Assembly: GCA_965659945.1 (NCBI GenBank)
Contig: CBFHYJ010000020.1
Location: 1 to 23,933 of the forward strand
DNA length: 23,933 nt
Direction of reading: 5' to 3'
Source: VMDJ01 sp965659945
Lineage (GTDB): Bacteria; Pseudomonadota; Gammaproteobacteria; Chromatiales; Chromatiaceae
A program made the translations under genes and the position numbers. The notes below the pieces were generated by a model. That model saw nothing but the letters and a program-made list of their open reading frames with translations. It was not told where the DNA came from and ran no database searches. Each line of letters starts with the position of its first letter. Position 1 is the stretch's first letter. Positions 15,168 to 23,864 of the stretch are shown piece by piece.

Positions 15168-15464
15168 ATGTCTACCTACACAAAACTTGTTCGCCTCTTA
15201 TGGGATACAACCAAGGAGCTAAATCTTCAATCCCTCACTGAGTCTGATCGGATGATTTATATGCTGCTAGTGGAGAGCTCTAAAAAGAGGCTGACTAAAG
15301 TCACTTATGATGAATTGAACGAGTTGATCGGCGAAGAAGGTTTGGTCATTTCTCGCGCTCAGTTTTATAAAAGTTTACGTGGTTTAGAATTACTCGGCCT
15401 TATCACTCGCATCGGCAGCCCACGAAGCGCCACTTATCAAATCAATACCCTTTCAGTGAATTAA
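15168..15464 (+). CDS. Orphan winged-helix-like protein
   Basis: 98 residues. The region KVTYDELNELIG...ISRAQFYKSLRGLELLGLITRIGSPRSATYQI has the helix-turn-helix and wing pattern of DNA-binding winged helices (YDELNELIG, RAQFYKSLRGLELLGLI), preceded by a helical N-terminus (KLVRLLWDTTKELNLQSL). A transcription regulator or a replication/segregation-type DNA binder are both possible; I cannot assign a family. There is no evident ribosome binding site (TTACAGAAATG), and the upstream 180 bases are distinctly AT-rich, unlike its neighbours, which suggests that the gene came by transfer. It converges on the MFS gene with just 20 bases between the two stops. Confidence 0.68.
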   Translation: MSTYTKLVRLLWDTTKELNLQSLTESDRMIYMLLVESSKKRLTKVTYDELNELIGEEGLVISRAQFYKSLRGLELLGLITRIGSPRSATYQINTLSVN

Positions 15465-15484
15465 ATCATCAAGGATTTACTTCT

Positions 15485-16813
15485 CTAGTCTCCCCGAGAC
15501 TCCGGCTTGTGATTTTCTAAATCTTGCGACTGACTTGTCGGTATATCAGGCTCCCGGATGAGGTCCTCTATGGGAATGTCATCCGAATCCTCAGATCGAG
15601 GATCAAACTCCGATGCGACTTGGGATTCCGGAACGGCAACAACGAAATCTGCCTGTTCTTCCACCGTGATTGGCGTGTGCTGCAAACGGCGATAAAACGT
15701 GTAACCACCCAAACCAAACAATAACAAAGCGTATCCATAGAAAAGTGCGCTGGGGGCAATCGCTTGCATTAACCACGAGCCACCTAATGGACCAATAACA
15801 CTTCCCATACCGTAACTCAGCATAAGCGCTGCACTAGCAGCAACTCGACGTTCTGGCTCAACCAGATCATTAGTGATCGCAACAGCAATAGAGTAAATAC
15901 TGGCTATGATCGACATCACCGTTGCAAGCATCAACACCCTTAAGCCATAGCCCCAGCCATGACCCATACCGACAAGCAAAGCAGCAACACCAGCCACGGC
16001 TGCGATCACAAAAAGGACTCGGCTACGTTCTACGCGATCACAAAGCCAACCAATTGGCCATGCTAATAACATAGCGCTGAAGATCGATACCGACATTAAG
16101 TTACCAATATCGCCAACCTCTACATCCGTCAATGTGGCGTACAACGGGACTAAGGCATAAAAACCGCTGATCAAAATACCCGAGATAAAAGCAGTGACGA
16201 TACCCAGTGAGGTTATACGCCAGAGCCAAGCCAATCCGACGCTTTCAGATGGCTCCAACGGGGGAGACTGTAAACGAGAAATCGATAGAGGAATCACCGC
16301 AGCCATCAGTAATAAAGCGCCCAAGCTATAAGCAACATTAGAACCCGCCGCCAAGCCTGGTTCCAAAACTAGCTGACCACCTGCCGCCGCACTGTAGGCA
16401 GCAATCTGATAAAGCGAAAATAAACGTGCCCGATTTTCATTAGTAGCAACTGCGCTTAACCAGCTTTCTATGGCAACAAAAAGTGCGGCTACTGAAAACC
16501 CACCTAGCCCACGTAAAACACCCCAAAACCAAAGTGCATCTATGAGTGGGTAAGTTATAGACGCCATTGCAGCAAGTGCGGCCAATGCTGCAAAGCTCCG
16601 AATGTGTCCCACGCGCATTAATAGCTTTGGCGCTGTAAATGCACCGACAACAAAGCCTAGCGAATAACACACCATCACAAGGCCTACCAAGCTCGGTGCA
16701 ATACCTTGCTGACCCAGTTGTACACCAATCAAAGTCAACAGATAGGCGTTGCCCGAGATCACCAAGATCAAGCTAAAAAAAAGTGCAAATAAGGAAATGA
16801 TTACTAGGCGCAT
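15485..16813 (-). CDS. MFS transporter (YcaD-like)
   Basis: 442 residues, about twelve hydrophobic membrane segments from residue 5 to about 375, plus a cytoplasmic acidic tail (last ~65 residues, rich in Glu/Asp/Ser). The first half holds MVCYSLGFVVGAFTAPKLLMRVGHIRSF, a variant of the MFS loop motif, and LRGLGGFSVAALFVAIESWLSAVATNENRARLFSLYQ, the segment that characterises the YcaD/sugar- or drug-type branch. The substrate is not predictable. The ATG at 16813 has AGGAGG ten bases upstream; an out-of-frame ATG lies between the two. The gene is divergent from the small-protein transcript to its right, and its own promoter must be in the 86 bases before 16900 or so. Confidence 0.85.
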   Translation of the reverse strand: MRLVIISLFALFFSLILVISGNAYLLTLIGVQLGQQGIAPSLVGLVMVCYSLGFVVGAFTAPKLLMRVGHIRSFAALAALAAMASITYPLIDALWFWGVLRGLGGFSVAALFVAIESWLSAVATNENRARLFSLYQIAAYSAAAGGQLVLEPGLAAGSNVAYSLGALLLMAAVIPLSISRLQSPPLEPSESVGLAWLWRITSLGIVTAFISGILISGFYALVPLYATLTDVEVGDIGNLMSVSIFSAMLLAWPIGWLCDRVERSRVLFVIAAVAGVAALLVGMGHGWGYGLRVLMLATVMSIIASIYSIAVAITNDLVEPERRVAASAALMLSYGMGSVIGPLGGSWLMQAIAPSALFYGYALLLFGLGGYTFYRRLQHTPITVEEQADFVVAVPESQVASEFDPRSEDSDDIPIEDLIREPDIPTSQSQDLENHKPESRGD

Positions 16814-16899
16814 CTGCTCATTACCTCCTGCTTGTAACCTAGAGGTTCACTCAGTAAGTGTCTAGCGAAAAAATATCTTCCATAAGCGTTAAAAAACTA

Positions 16900-16929
16900 T
16901 TGACAGTTTTCCTTCTGCGGACATACATT
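16900..16929 (+). promoter_or_regulatory. Sigma-70-type promoter for the small periplasmic protein transcript
   Basis: Perfect -35 TTGACA (16900-16905), spacer of 18, -10-like TACATT (16924-16929). AAAACT (16893-16898) and AGTTTT (16905-16910) form an inverted repeat centred on the -35, a plausible repressor site. It directs transcription right, starting near 16936. Confidence 0.5.
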
Positions 16930-16953
16930 TGCTCCGCTTTTTAAGGAGTACCT

Positions 16954-17121
16954 GTGCTCAAGCGTTATTCGGTTTATCTGCTGACTTCCGCGCTCTTCGC
17001 AAACATCCCTACGACGGCTTTGGCGACTATTACCTCAGCTTTAGCATCTGACAAATCTGAGCATTCACCGGTTACTTCTTCAGTCATCGCAGTCGATCTC
17101 CGACTGGCTACACGCGCGTAA
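16954..17121 (+). CDS. Possible small leader-type exported peptide
   Basis: A 55-codon reading frame (GTG start) just downstream of the promoter, with AAGGAG eight bases before the start. The product begins basic then hydrophobic (MLKRYSVYLLTSALFANIPTTALA), like a signal peptide, and continues with a Ser/Thr-rich acidic to neutral stretch. It is not recognised. Two readings are open: a small exported peptide, or a translated leader ORF that controls the gene downstream. Supported mainly by its ribosome site and signal-like start. Confidence 0.45.
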   Translation: MLKRYSVYLLTSALFANIPTTALATITSALASDKSEHSPVTSSVIAVDLRLATRA

Positions 17122-17355
17122 AAGAGATCTCTTATGTCGAGTCTTAACTCTGCTCGTTTAGCAGACGCTGCTCTGTGCCGTCTGTTCACGATGACGCTAC
17201 CCCCATTCATTGGCATGCGATTCCACGCCAACAACAACCCCGGTACGAGTGTCTGTGTTGTTCACTCCTCCGGTGTTTATGGAAACGCTGACGCTTGCCA
17301 TGAGTACATCGAAACAACCACGAGCTTCGGCTCACTTTTCCAAAAGGAAAACATC
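17122..17355 (+). other. Leader region with no convincing gene
   Basis: About 230 bases between the small ORF and the DUF1344-like gene. A perfect 12-base palindrome AAGAGATCTCTT (17122-17133) opens the region and lies directly before an ATG at 17134. That ATG reads in the same frame as the downstream gene with no stop, but the encoded 74-residue stretch looks unlike a protein family I know and is followed by an obvious signal peptide, so it is taken as untranslated or regulatory. No terminator hairpin is seen here. Confidence 0.4.
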
Positions 17356-17610
17356 ATGAAACGTTCTTCAATTGCATTTGTATTAGCTACCGCTTTGTTT
17401 GCAGGTTCTGCTTTCGCAGCGGATGTTGCACACACAGGCCAAATCCACGACGTGGATGCTGATGCTGGCAAGATCACCCTGATCGAAAACTCAGTAAAAA
17501 CCGAGTACGAAGCAGACGACGAGACAGCTTTGGAAGGTTTGAACCCAGGTGATGAAGTGACTTTGACCGTTAACGGCGAAGGCATGGTATCTGCGGCCAA
17601 GAAGATCTAA
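17356..17610 (+). CDS. Small periplasmic DUF1344-like protein
   Basis: 84 residues with a clear signal peptide (MKRSSIAFVLATALFAGSAFA, cleaved before ADVAH). The mature 63 residues (HTGQIHDVDADAGKITLIE...YEADDETALEGLNPGDEVTLTVNGEG) are a short acidic beta-rich domain resembling DUF1344 or CusF-like OB folds, which bind or sense metal or serve as periplasmic buffers; no Met/His copper motif is visible. Start 17356 is chosen over 17134 because it begins the signal peptide and has AAGGA eight bases before it. A terminator follows, so it is probably transcribed from the promoter at 16900. Function unknown. Confidence 0.83.
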   Translation: MKRSSIAFVLATALFAGSAFAADVAHTGQIHDVDADAGKITLIENSVKTEYEADDETALEGLNPGDEVTLTVNGEGMVSAAKKI

Positions 17611-17640
17611 TTCTTAACGTAGCGATCTTCCGCTAACCCA

Positions 17641-17674
17641 AACTGCGCCACTTTTAGGTGGTGCAGTTTTTTTT
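17641..17674 (+). terminator. Rho-independent terminator after the DUF1344-like gene
   Basis: AACTGCGCCAC (17641-17651) pairs with GTGGTGCAGTT (17658-17668) with one G-T pair and loop TTTTAG; the T run extends to 17674. It closes the leader/small-protein transcript. Confidence 0.9.
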
Positions 17675-17735
17675 CGCCTCGAATTCCCTAAGTGTTAAAG
17701 TTATGTCACTGTTTTTTCCATCAAGAGATCAGCCT

Positions 17736-18635
17736 ATGTTTGGTTTCAATTTTGACAGCATCCCTGAAGAGACTCTGATTCGTTTAGGCGAGACCGGCAT
17801 CGTTATCGGCATCTTGGTGGTACTGAGCTGGGCACTCCCCCGCTTTATCAAAGCGCGCGCTTCGCTGATGCAGCGCAGATTCAAGATGGACGAGATCGTC
17901 ACTGACTTTCTCGCCACCTCGGTCAAGCTGTTTATCTATGCTTTCATTGTTATTGGTTTGCTCAGTGCAGCGGGTGTAGACACCTCTGCGCTTATCGCTG
18001 CCGTCGGTGCGATCGGCTTAGCGATTGGTCTTGCGCTTAAAGACTCACTAAGCGCATTAGCCTCAGGCATTTTGATTGCGGTAAATCGTCTCTTTCGCAA
18101 AGGTGACCATATTGAAGTGGGCGATGTTTCAGGCTATGTCGAAAAGATTAGTCTATTCACGACAACGGTCAAAACCTTCGATAGCCGTCGCGTGACGCTA
18201 CCTAACAGCACAGTATTTGGTTCAAATCTTATCAATTACTCAGTCTTTGATAAGCGCCGCCTCGATCTGATTGTTTCGATCGCTTATGAAGATGATCTCG
18301 ATAACGCTAAATCGGTTATCGAAAAGGTACTTGATAAATCACAGCGCGTTCTCTCTGATGAAGGCTACCTTGTGGGTGTCGAAAGCTTTGGTGAATACGG
18401 TGTAAACATCTTGGTTCGCTTCTGGGTTCAACAAGGCACCGCTAAAGCCTCAACACTTGAAGTGCTCGAAGATATTAAGAAAGCCTTTGACGCCTCGAGC
18501 ATCACTATTCCTTACCCCCGTGTCGATTTGGTCGGCTTTGCTGAATACGTGCAAGCCTTAAACCAAAACCAAAGCGAGCTTGAGCGCGCACCGGAAAAGG
18601 TCATTCATTCTCGAACCACGCCGCTCGAGGATTAA
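17736..18635 (+). CDS. Small-conductance mechanosensitive channel (MscS family)
   Basis: 299 residues from ATG 17736. Inner-membrane channel that opens on membrane tension to release solutes during osmotic downshock. Three membrane segments: 16-38 (IVIGILVVLSWALPRFI), about 60-85 and the pore helix about 85-115 with AVGAIGLAIGLALKDSLSALASGI, the Gly/Ala pattern of the family. The cytoplasmic beta domain (DHIEVGDVSGYVEKISLFTTTVKTFDSRRVTLPNSTVFGSNLINYS) follows, then the alpha/beta end. Earlier in-frame ATGs (17658, 17703) are less likely: 17736 has AAGAGA in place and 17658 lies within the preceding terminator. It is followed by the TauE gene with about 60 bases between. Confidence 0.93.
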   Translation: MFGFNFDSIPEETLIRLGETGIVIGILVVLSWALPRFIKARASLMQRRFKMDEIVTDFLATSVKLFIYAFIVIGLLSAAGVDTSALIAAVGAIGLAIGLALKDSLSALASGILIAVNRLFRKGDHIEVGDVSGYVEKISLFTTTVKTFDSRRVTLPNSTVFGSNLINYSVFDKRRLDLIVSIAYEDDLDNAKSVIEKVLDKSQRVLSDEGYLVGVESFGEYGVNILVRFWVQQGTAKASTLEVLEDIKKAFDASSITIPYPRVDLVGFAEYVQALNQNQSELERAPEKVIHSRTTPLED

Positions 18636-18695
18636 CGCTTTCTCTGCCCATTCCTTTGGTCTGACATCACGTTAGCCATCATCTAGGGGGGATTC

Positions 18696-19445
18696 ATGGA
18701 AATCTGGGAAATCGTTGTACTGAGCTTGGTCGGTATCGTTGCTGGGTGGCTGAACGTTTTAGCTGGTGGTGGCTCAATGCTCACCGTGCCGATCATGATC
18801 TTTATGGGCATGCCAGGACCCGTCGCGAATGGCACAAACCGTTTAGCGATCATTCTGCAAAACATCACCGCTGTCGCGACCTTTGCGAAAAAAGGTTTCC
18901 ATAACGTTAAGCTCAGCTTGTCACTCTCCGTTGCTGCTTCAATAGGAGCGCTATTCGGTGCACAAGTTGGCGTATCTCTCGATGGCGAATGGTTCAACCG
19001 CATTCTGGCGATCATCATGGCCGGAATGATGATCATCATGTGGAAAGGCAACTTCGGCAAGGGTGACAAAAAACAAGGTGGCGAAGAACCACAACGTCTC
19101 GTGCTAGGTCATATCTTGATGATTGGCGCCGGATTCTGGGGTGGTTTTATTCAAATTGGCGTTGGCTTTATCCTTATGCCGATTCTGCACCGTGTAATGG
19201 GGCTGAATCTTGTCCTGACTAATGTTCACAAGGTGTTTGTGATCTTAATCTATACCTTTGTCGCTTTAGCGGTATTTGCCAGCCAGTTACAGCTTGAATG
19301 GTTTGTCGGTCTATCGTTAGCACTGGGTAACGCTGTTGGCGGTTATTTAGGTGCCCAAACCACTATCACAAAGGGTGAAAATTGGATTAGATGGACACTT
19401 AACATCGCCCTAGTCGCCTTTATCATTAAGCTATTGTTTTTCTGA
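18696..19445 (+). CDS. TauE/SafE family sulfite/organic-anion exporter
   Basis: 249 residues with about eight hydrophobic membrane segments. The first half has VGIVAGWLNVLAGGGSMLTVPIMIFMGMPGPVANGTNRLA, typical of the family's duplicated repeat, and the second half shows the matching GAGFWGGFIQIGVGFILMPILHRV. Family members export sulfite, sulfoacetate or related anions; the substrate here is not settled. ATG 18696 has GGGGG about six bases before it. No terminator is seen before or after it, so it may share a transcript with the MscS gene and the RND genes. Confidence 0.87.
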   Translation: MEIWEIVVLSLVGIVAGWLNVLAGGGSMLTVPIMIFMGMPGPVANGTNRLAIILQNITAVATFAKKGFHNVKLSLSLSVAASIGALFGAQVGVSLDGEWFNRILAIIMAGMMIIMWKGNFGKGDKKQGGEEPQRLVLGHILMIGAGFWGGFIQIGVGFILMPILHRVMGLNLVLTNVHKVFVILIYTFVALAVFASQLQLEWFVGLSLALGNAVGGYLGAQTTITKGENWIRWTLNIALVAFIIKLLFF

Positions 19446-19495
19446 TACATCTGAGCGGTAATAACGCTATCTAAACGCGCTATCGCGGAGAAATT

Positions 19496-20629
19496 ATGTT
19501 GCCCTCAAAACGCTTCCAAATTGGAGCGGTATTGATAACGGTTTTTGTTGTGTTGACCTACTGGGTCATGCAAACAGAGCCGCCCAAGAAAAAGCCAAAA
19601 GCCAAGCCCGTTACCCCAAGCGTTACCGCGATTAAAAATGAAGCCGGCACTCATGCTTTGGAGTTGCTTGCTTATGGCAGCGTGATGCCCGCCGAGCTGA
19701 TTACACTCGAAGCGCAAGCAAAAGGGCAGTTGATTGCCCTGCACCGTGACTTTGAACCAGGCGGTCAGATTGCGCGTGGCGAAACACTCTATTCCATCGA
19801 TGATCGTGAATATCAATTAAATGTCGATGCGGCGAATGCAGCTTTGAAAAAAGCCCAAGCCGACATCGCAATGGAAGCTGCGCAAAGAAAGGTTGCCGAG
19901 AAAGATTTAGAGATTCTAAGCAAGCGCATGCAGCTATCTGACGAGTCTAAACAGCTAGCCCTACGCCTACCGCAGCAACGCCAAGCGGAAGCTGAACTAG
20001 CAAGTGCACAACGTCAGCTAAAACAAGCACAGCTCGATCTATCGCATACCCAACGCCAAATCGAAACCAATGTGGTAGTGGTTGAGCGTAAGAAAGTGAT
20101 CGGCGATACCGTTTCTATCGGTGATGAAATTGGCAGCGTGGCACGTGCTGATCGTTACTGGGTCGAGTTACGACTCCCCACTAATCGCATCGCTAAGATT
20201 AAGCCACGCACCAATTCCAAAGGCTCGCAAGTTAAGCTGAAAGCAAATGATATTAATTACCAAGGCGAGTTGATTCGTATTCACCCTCAGATCGATAGCG
20301 ATAGCCGTTTAGCGAAAGTCATCGTTGAGATTAACCAACCCCTAACCCAATCAAGCCGTCCCCTTCTGCTGGGAACTTATGTTGAAGCGAAAATCATGCA
20401 GCACCCGATCAGCAATGCAGTAAAACTGCCACGCGAAGCGGTGACTAGTGATAGTCGTGTTTGGGGTGTTGATAGCAACAAGCTGCTACAAATCACACCT
20501 GTTACATTGGTCGATATTGATAATGCGCATGCTTACATTGAAGCACCTGCTGGGCTAACTCACCTGCTGACCAAGTTACCTGGCTCACTCAGCCCCGGTA
20601 CCATTGTGAGCGTTAAGACAACCCCATGA
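19496..20629 (+). CDS. RND efflux periplasmic adaptor (HlyD/AcrA family)
   Basis: 377 residues. N-terminal membrane anchor or signal (about 8-24), a Pro/Lys linker, then the lipoyl/barrel region (VMPAELITLEAQAKGQLIALHRDFEPGGQIARGETLYSIDDREYQ), a long coiled-coil hairpin (about 115-185: AANAALKKAQADIAMEAAQRKVAEKDLEI... QRQAEAELASAQRQLKQAQ), beta-barrel and membrane-proximal domains. It links the inner-membrane pump to an outer-membrane channel, which is not encoded here. The start has GGAGA eight bases upstream; the stop overlaps the permease start by four bases (ATGA). Confidence 0.92.
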   Translation: MLPSKRFQIGAVLITVFVVLTYWVMQTEPPKKKPKAKPVTPSVTAIKNEAGTHALELLAYGSVMPAELITLEAQAKGQLIALHRDFEPGGQIARGETLYSIDDREYQLNVDAANAALKKAQADIAMEAAQRKVAEKDLEILSKRMQLSDESKQLALRLPQQRQAEAELASAQRQLKQAQLDLSHTQRQIETNVVVVERKKVIGDTVSIGDEIGSVARADRYWVELRLPTNRIAKIKPRTNSKGSQVKLKANDINYQGELIRIHPQIDSDSRLAKVIVEINQPLTQSSRPLLLGTYVEAKIMQHPISNAVKLPREAVTSDSRVWGVDSNKLLQITPVTLVDIDNAHAYIEAPAGLTHLLTKLPGSLSPGTIVSVKTTP

Positions 20630-23600
20630 GTGCTCAACGCCAAGGCATTATCGAATGGTTTGCCACCAACTCTATTGCAGCCAATTTATTAATGGCCGCC
20701 TTGGTCATGGGTGGCATCCTTGGCTTTATCGATCTTAAGCAACAATACCTACCGACATTTGAGGCGGACCAAATCACCGTATCCGTTACCTATAACGGCG
20801 CGAGCCCCGAAGAGGTCGAGAAAGGCATTATCTTGCCTATTGAGCAAGCACTCAGCAGCATCATTGGTATCGATCAACTAACTGCTAACGCTCAAGAAGG
20901 CAAAGGTGAGGTTTTAGCCAAACTCGAGAATGACGCCGATAGACAACAACTACTTCAAGACATACGTAATGCCGTTGCACGTATTACGCAATTTCCGACA
21001 GAAGCAGACCAAGCCAAAGTCGCCTTAAGAGGTCATGAGTTTTCGATTATCAGCATTGGAGTTGCTGCAGACTTTTCTAAACCTGAATTATTTGCATTGA
21101 GTGAACGTATTCGCCGGGTTTTATTAGACGTCAAAGGCGTATCTCGCATTGAAGCAGTAGGCGCCCTTGCACCTGAGATCGGCATTGAAATAAACCCTGT
21201 TCGTTTACTTGAACAAGAACTCACTATCGCCGATATCACCAATGTGCTCAGAGAAGCGGTTCGTGATGTCCCTGGAGGCCTTGTCTCTACGCAAGATGGC
21301 GAAGTTGTCTTACGTACCTTAGGACGTCGGGACAATGCCATCGCCTACGGTGACATCCCGATCAAAACTCGAAACGATGGCACGACTGTTCTTTTACGCG
21401 ACATCGCCAAAGTCACCGATGGGTTTGAAGAAAGCAAACAAATATTCAAATTCAATGGTAAGCCCGGCATGCGATTGGATGTTTATCACGGCGAAAGCGT
21501 ACGCCCCATTGCCTTAGCTGAGCGTATTAAAGAGAGTGTTAAGCAACTTCAAAATGACTTACCAAAAACTGTAGAACTCAGTATTCAAACAGATCGTTCT
21601 GCGCGTTTTTACGAAAGAACAAACATCTTATTAAGTAACGGCCTACAAGGTCTCGCATTAGTTGTGATTGCCCTTGGCATCTTCCTCAACGCACGACTCG
21701 CCTTCTGGGTGGCCGTTTCGATACCAGTGGTGTTCATCGGAAGCTTCACTTTCCTTCCTTTCGCTGGCGTGACATTGAACATGATTTCCATGTTTGCCTT
21801 TATCTTAGCGGTGGGCATCGTTGTTGATGATGCCATCATCGTAGGCGAACACATCTACACCAAACTACAGCAAGGCTTAAAACCTAGCGATGCTGTTCAG
21901 CAAGGTGTACGCGAGATGTTTATTCCTGTGATGTATGCCGTAGGCACCAACATCATCGCTTTTATTCCACTACTGCTGGTACCTGGTTCAACCGGCGAAT
22001 TTATGAAGTCACTTCCGATTGTGGCCTCCATAGTCTTCGCTATCTCTTTGGCCGAAGCGTTACTCGTACTTCCATCGCATCTCAATCACAAAATCAAAGA
22101 CGGTAAAGCGAACAATTTATACGCACCTTTTGCTCGCGTTAAACGATTCCATGATGCAATGACTGAAGGCTTGGATCGCTTACGCGATGTGAATTACGCA
22201 AAACAGATTCAATGGGTCATCAAAAACCGTTATTTAGTGGTGATCATTTTTGCTGGTTTCCTATCCGTCATCATTGCTTGGTATGAAGCAGGACGCATCG
22301 ACCTCACTTGGCGCCCTAGCATTCCGGGTAACCGTGTAGATGCTGAAATCGATATGCCCGTCGATGCATCAGTCAAACAAACCTCAGCAACCGTGCGTAA
22401 AGTCGAAGCCGCCGGTCTTCAAGCTATCGAGAACCTCGGTGGAAAAGACTACCTAAAAAGCTGGTTTACGCGTTCTGGTTGGCGCCGTGCGAACTATGGC
22501 GATGTGAATATGTACCTTGTGCCCGATGAGCAACGGCCTTTCACCCAAGAGGAATTCTTACGTGAATGGCGCCGTGTTTTAGGTGATGTCCCCGAGGCCA
22601 AATCTATTTTCTTCGAGTACATGGTCGGCCCAGGTGGTAACAAAGAATTCTCGATCAATCTGTCGCATGTCGATACACAAATTTTGGAAAACAGCGCGCG
22701 TGAACTGGCTCAACGTATTGGCGAGCTAGAGGGCGTTACCAACGTCAACGACGGCATAGGTCAAGGCAAAAGTCAGTGGGTCTTTAACTTAAGCCCCGTA
22801 GGTCGCGCTCTAGGCCTTACCGAACAATCACTGGGACAACAGCTCCGTGATTCCTACTATGGAGCGGAAGTCGAAAGCCTTTTACGAAACGGCAAAGAAA
22901 TCAAAGTGATGGTAAGGCTCTCCGAGAGCCATCGCCAATCCATGGCGGATCTGCGTGAGCTACTCATTCGTACGCCCAACGGTGGTCTTATCCCACTGAC
23001 TGAAGCTGCCAACATCGAAACTGGTCGCGCCTACAGCACCATCAAACGTGAAGATGGACGTCGTATCATTCAAATCACTGCCAGTATCGATAAAGCCAGA
23101 GCTAACTCACGTCAGATAAGAGCGCTCGTTGAAAGAACCTTTATTCCCGAGTTATCTGCAAACCATCCTGGCTTGAAATGGACCTTTGGTGGTGGCCGAC
23201 GCGATCGAACAAAAACCTTCGATTACATCTTTAATGGGCTTTTATGGTCGGCAGTATTAATTTTTGCCCTGATGGCTGCACTGTTCCGAAGTTACAGCCA
23301 AGGTGTCATTGTGATGCTAACCATTCCTTTTGCGGTTGCGGGTAGCGTGCTGGGCCACATCATCATGGGGCATGGTCTTAGTTCCGTGAGCATTTACGGC
23401 ATGATCGCTTTGGGTGGCTTAGTGGTTAACGGTTCCCTCGTACTCACCGTCAGGATGAATGAGCTAAAAGATTTGCCCGCAATTGAGGCGATTAAAACCG
23501 CTGCAATCAGCCGCTTCCGCCCAATTTTATTGACCACTCTCACCACCACACTTGGATTAGCGCCAATCTTGTTCGAGACCTCTATCCAAGCCAAATTCCT

Positions 23601-23727
23601 TATCCCAATGGCCATCGCGCTTAGCTTTGGCACCATCATGGGCTTTTTGGTGGTGCTTTATTTGATCCCCGCGATGTACGCGATCCAAACCGAGCTTCAA
23701 GAACGCTTCTTTCCTAAAACCAAATAA
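20626..23727 (+). CDS. RND efflux permease (AcrB-like)
   Basis: 1033 residues, standard length. Twelve predicted membrane segments: one at the N-terminus (about 12-33), five between about 330 and 500, one near 540, and five at about 860-1020. Two large periplasmic loops sit after segments 1 and 7. The proton-relay aspartates are Asp401-Asp402 in AVGIVVDDAIIVGEHI. The loop sequence YNGASPEEVEKGIILPIEQAL is typical of the branch that includes the less-studied MdtB/CzcA-adjacent pumps; substrates could be drugs, lipids or other hydrophobics. No regulator gene is adjacent. The following 137 bases contain no clear terminator. Confidence 0.94.
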   Translation: MSAQRQGIIEWFATNSIAANLLMAALVMGGILGFIDLKQQYLPTFEADQITVSVTYNGASPEEVEKGIILPIEQALSSIIGIDQLTANAQEGKGEVLAKLENDADRQQLLQDIRNAVARITQFPTEADQAKVALRGHEFSIISIGVAADFSKPELFALSERIRRVLLDVKGVSRIEAVGALAPEIGIEINPVRLLEQELTIADITNVLREAVRDVPGGLVSTQDGEVVLRTLGRRDNAIAYGDIPIKTRNDGTTVLLRDIAKVTDGFEESKQIFKFNGKPGMRLDVYHGESVRPIALAERIKESVKQLQNDLPKTVELSIQTDRSARFYERTNILLSNGLQGLALVVIALGIFLNARLAFWVAVSIPVVFIGSFTFLPFAGVTLNMISMFAFILAVGIVVDDAIIVGEHIYTKLQQGLKPSDAVQQGVREMFIPVMYAVGTNIIAFIPLLLVPGSTGEFMKSLPIVASIVFAISLAEALLVLPSHLNHKIKDGKANNLYAPFARVKRFHDAMTEGLDRLRDVNYAKQIQWVIKNRYLVVIIFAGFLSVIIAWYEAGRIDLTWRPSIPGNRVDAEIDMPVDASVKQTSATVRKVEAAGLQAIENLGGKDYLKSWFTRSGWRRANYGDVNMYLVPDEQRPFTQEEFLREWRRVLGDVPEAKSIFFEYMVGPGGNKEFSINLSHVDTQILENSARELAQRIGELEGVTNVNDGIGQGKSQWVFNLSPVGRALGLTEQSLGQQLRDSYYGAEVESLLRNGKEIKVMVRLSESHRQSMADLRELLIRTPNGGLIPLTEAANIETGRAYSTIKREDGRRIIQITASIDKARANSRQIRALVERTFIPELSANHPGLKWTFGGGRRDRTKTFDYIFNGLLWSAVLIFALMAALFRSYSQGVIVMLTIPFAVAGSVLGHIIMGHGLSSVSIYGMIALGGLVVNGSLVLTVRMNELKDLPAIEAIKTAAISRFRPILLTTLTTTLGLAPILFETSIQAKFLIPMAIALSFGTIMGFLVVLYLIPAMYAIQTELQERFFPKTK

Positions 23728-23751
23728 AAAACGACTAATTTTCTACTTTAG

Positions 23752-23761
23752 GACAATTGTC
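23752..23761. repeat. Short perfect palindrome before the last gene
   Basis: GACAATTGTC, a perfect 10-base inverted repeat, in an AT-rich gap (23728-23864) that otherwise shows only AT-rich runs and no identifiable terminator. It could be a regulator site for the gene that follows. Confidence 0.25.
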
Positions 23762-23864
23762 TTTTATTAAAAATCGTCATGGTGTTCTATAAAAAAAGTG
23801 CTAGGCTAAGTTAAACAAGCATTTAGCGAATTTTTGCACTCTTTTTTAGGTTGAGCGTCCTAAA

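Noticed and set aside
15487..15501. Perfect small hairpin AGTCTC-CCC-GAGACT between the winged-helix and MFS genes
   Set aside because: It lies in the end of the MFS coding sequence and lacks a T tract on either strand, so no terminator is claimed.
16974..17237. Open frame of 87 codons on the - strand inside the leader region
   Set aside because: It begins with TTG, has no ribosome site, and gives an Arg/Ala-rich sequence that reads like a shadow frame.
17134..17355. N-terminal extension of the DUF1344-like protein from ATG 17134
   Set aside because: The real signal peptide with its own ribosome site starts at 17356; the extension would bury it.
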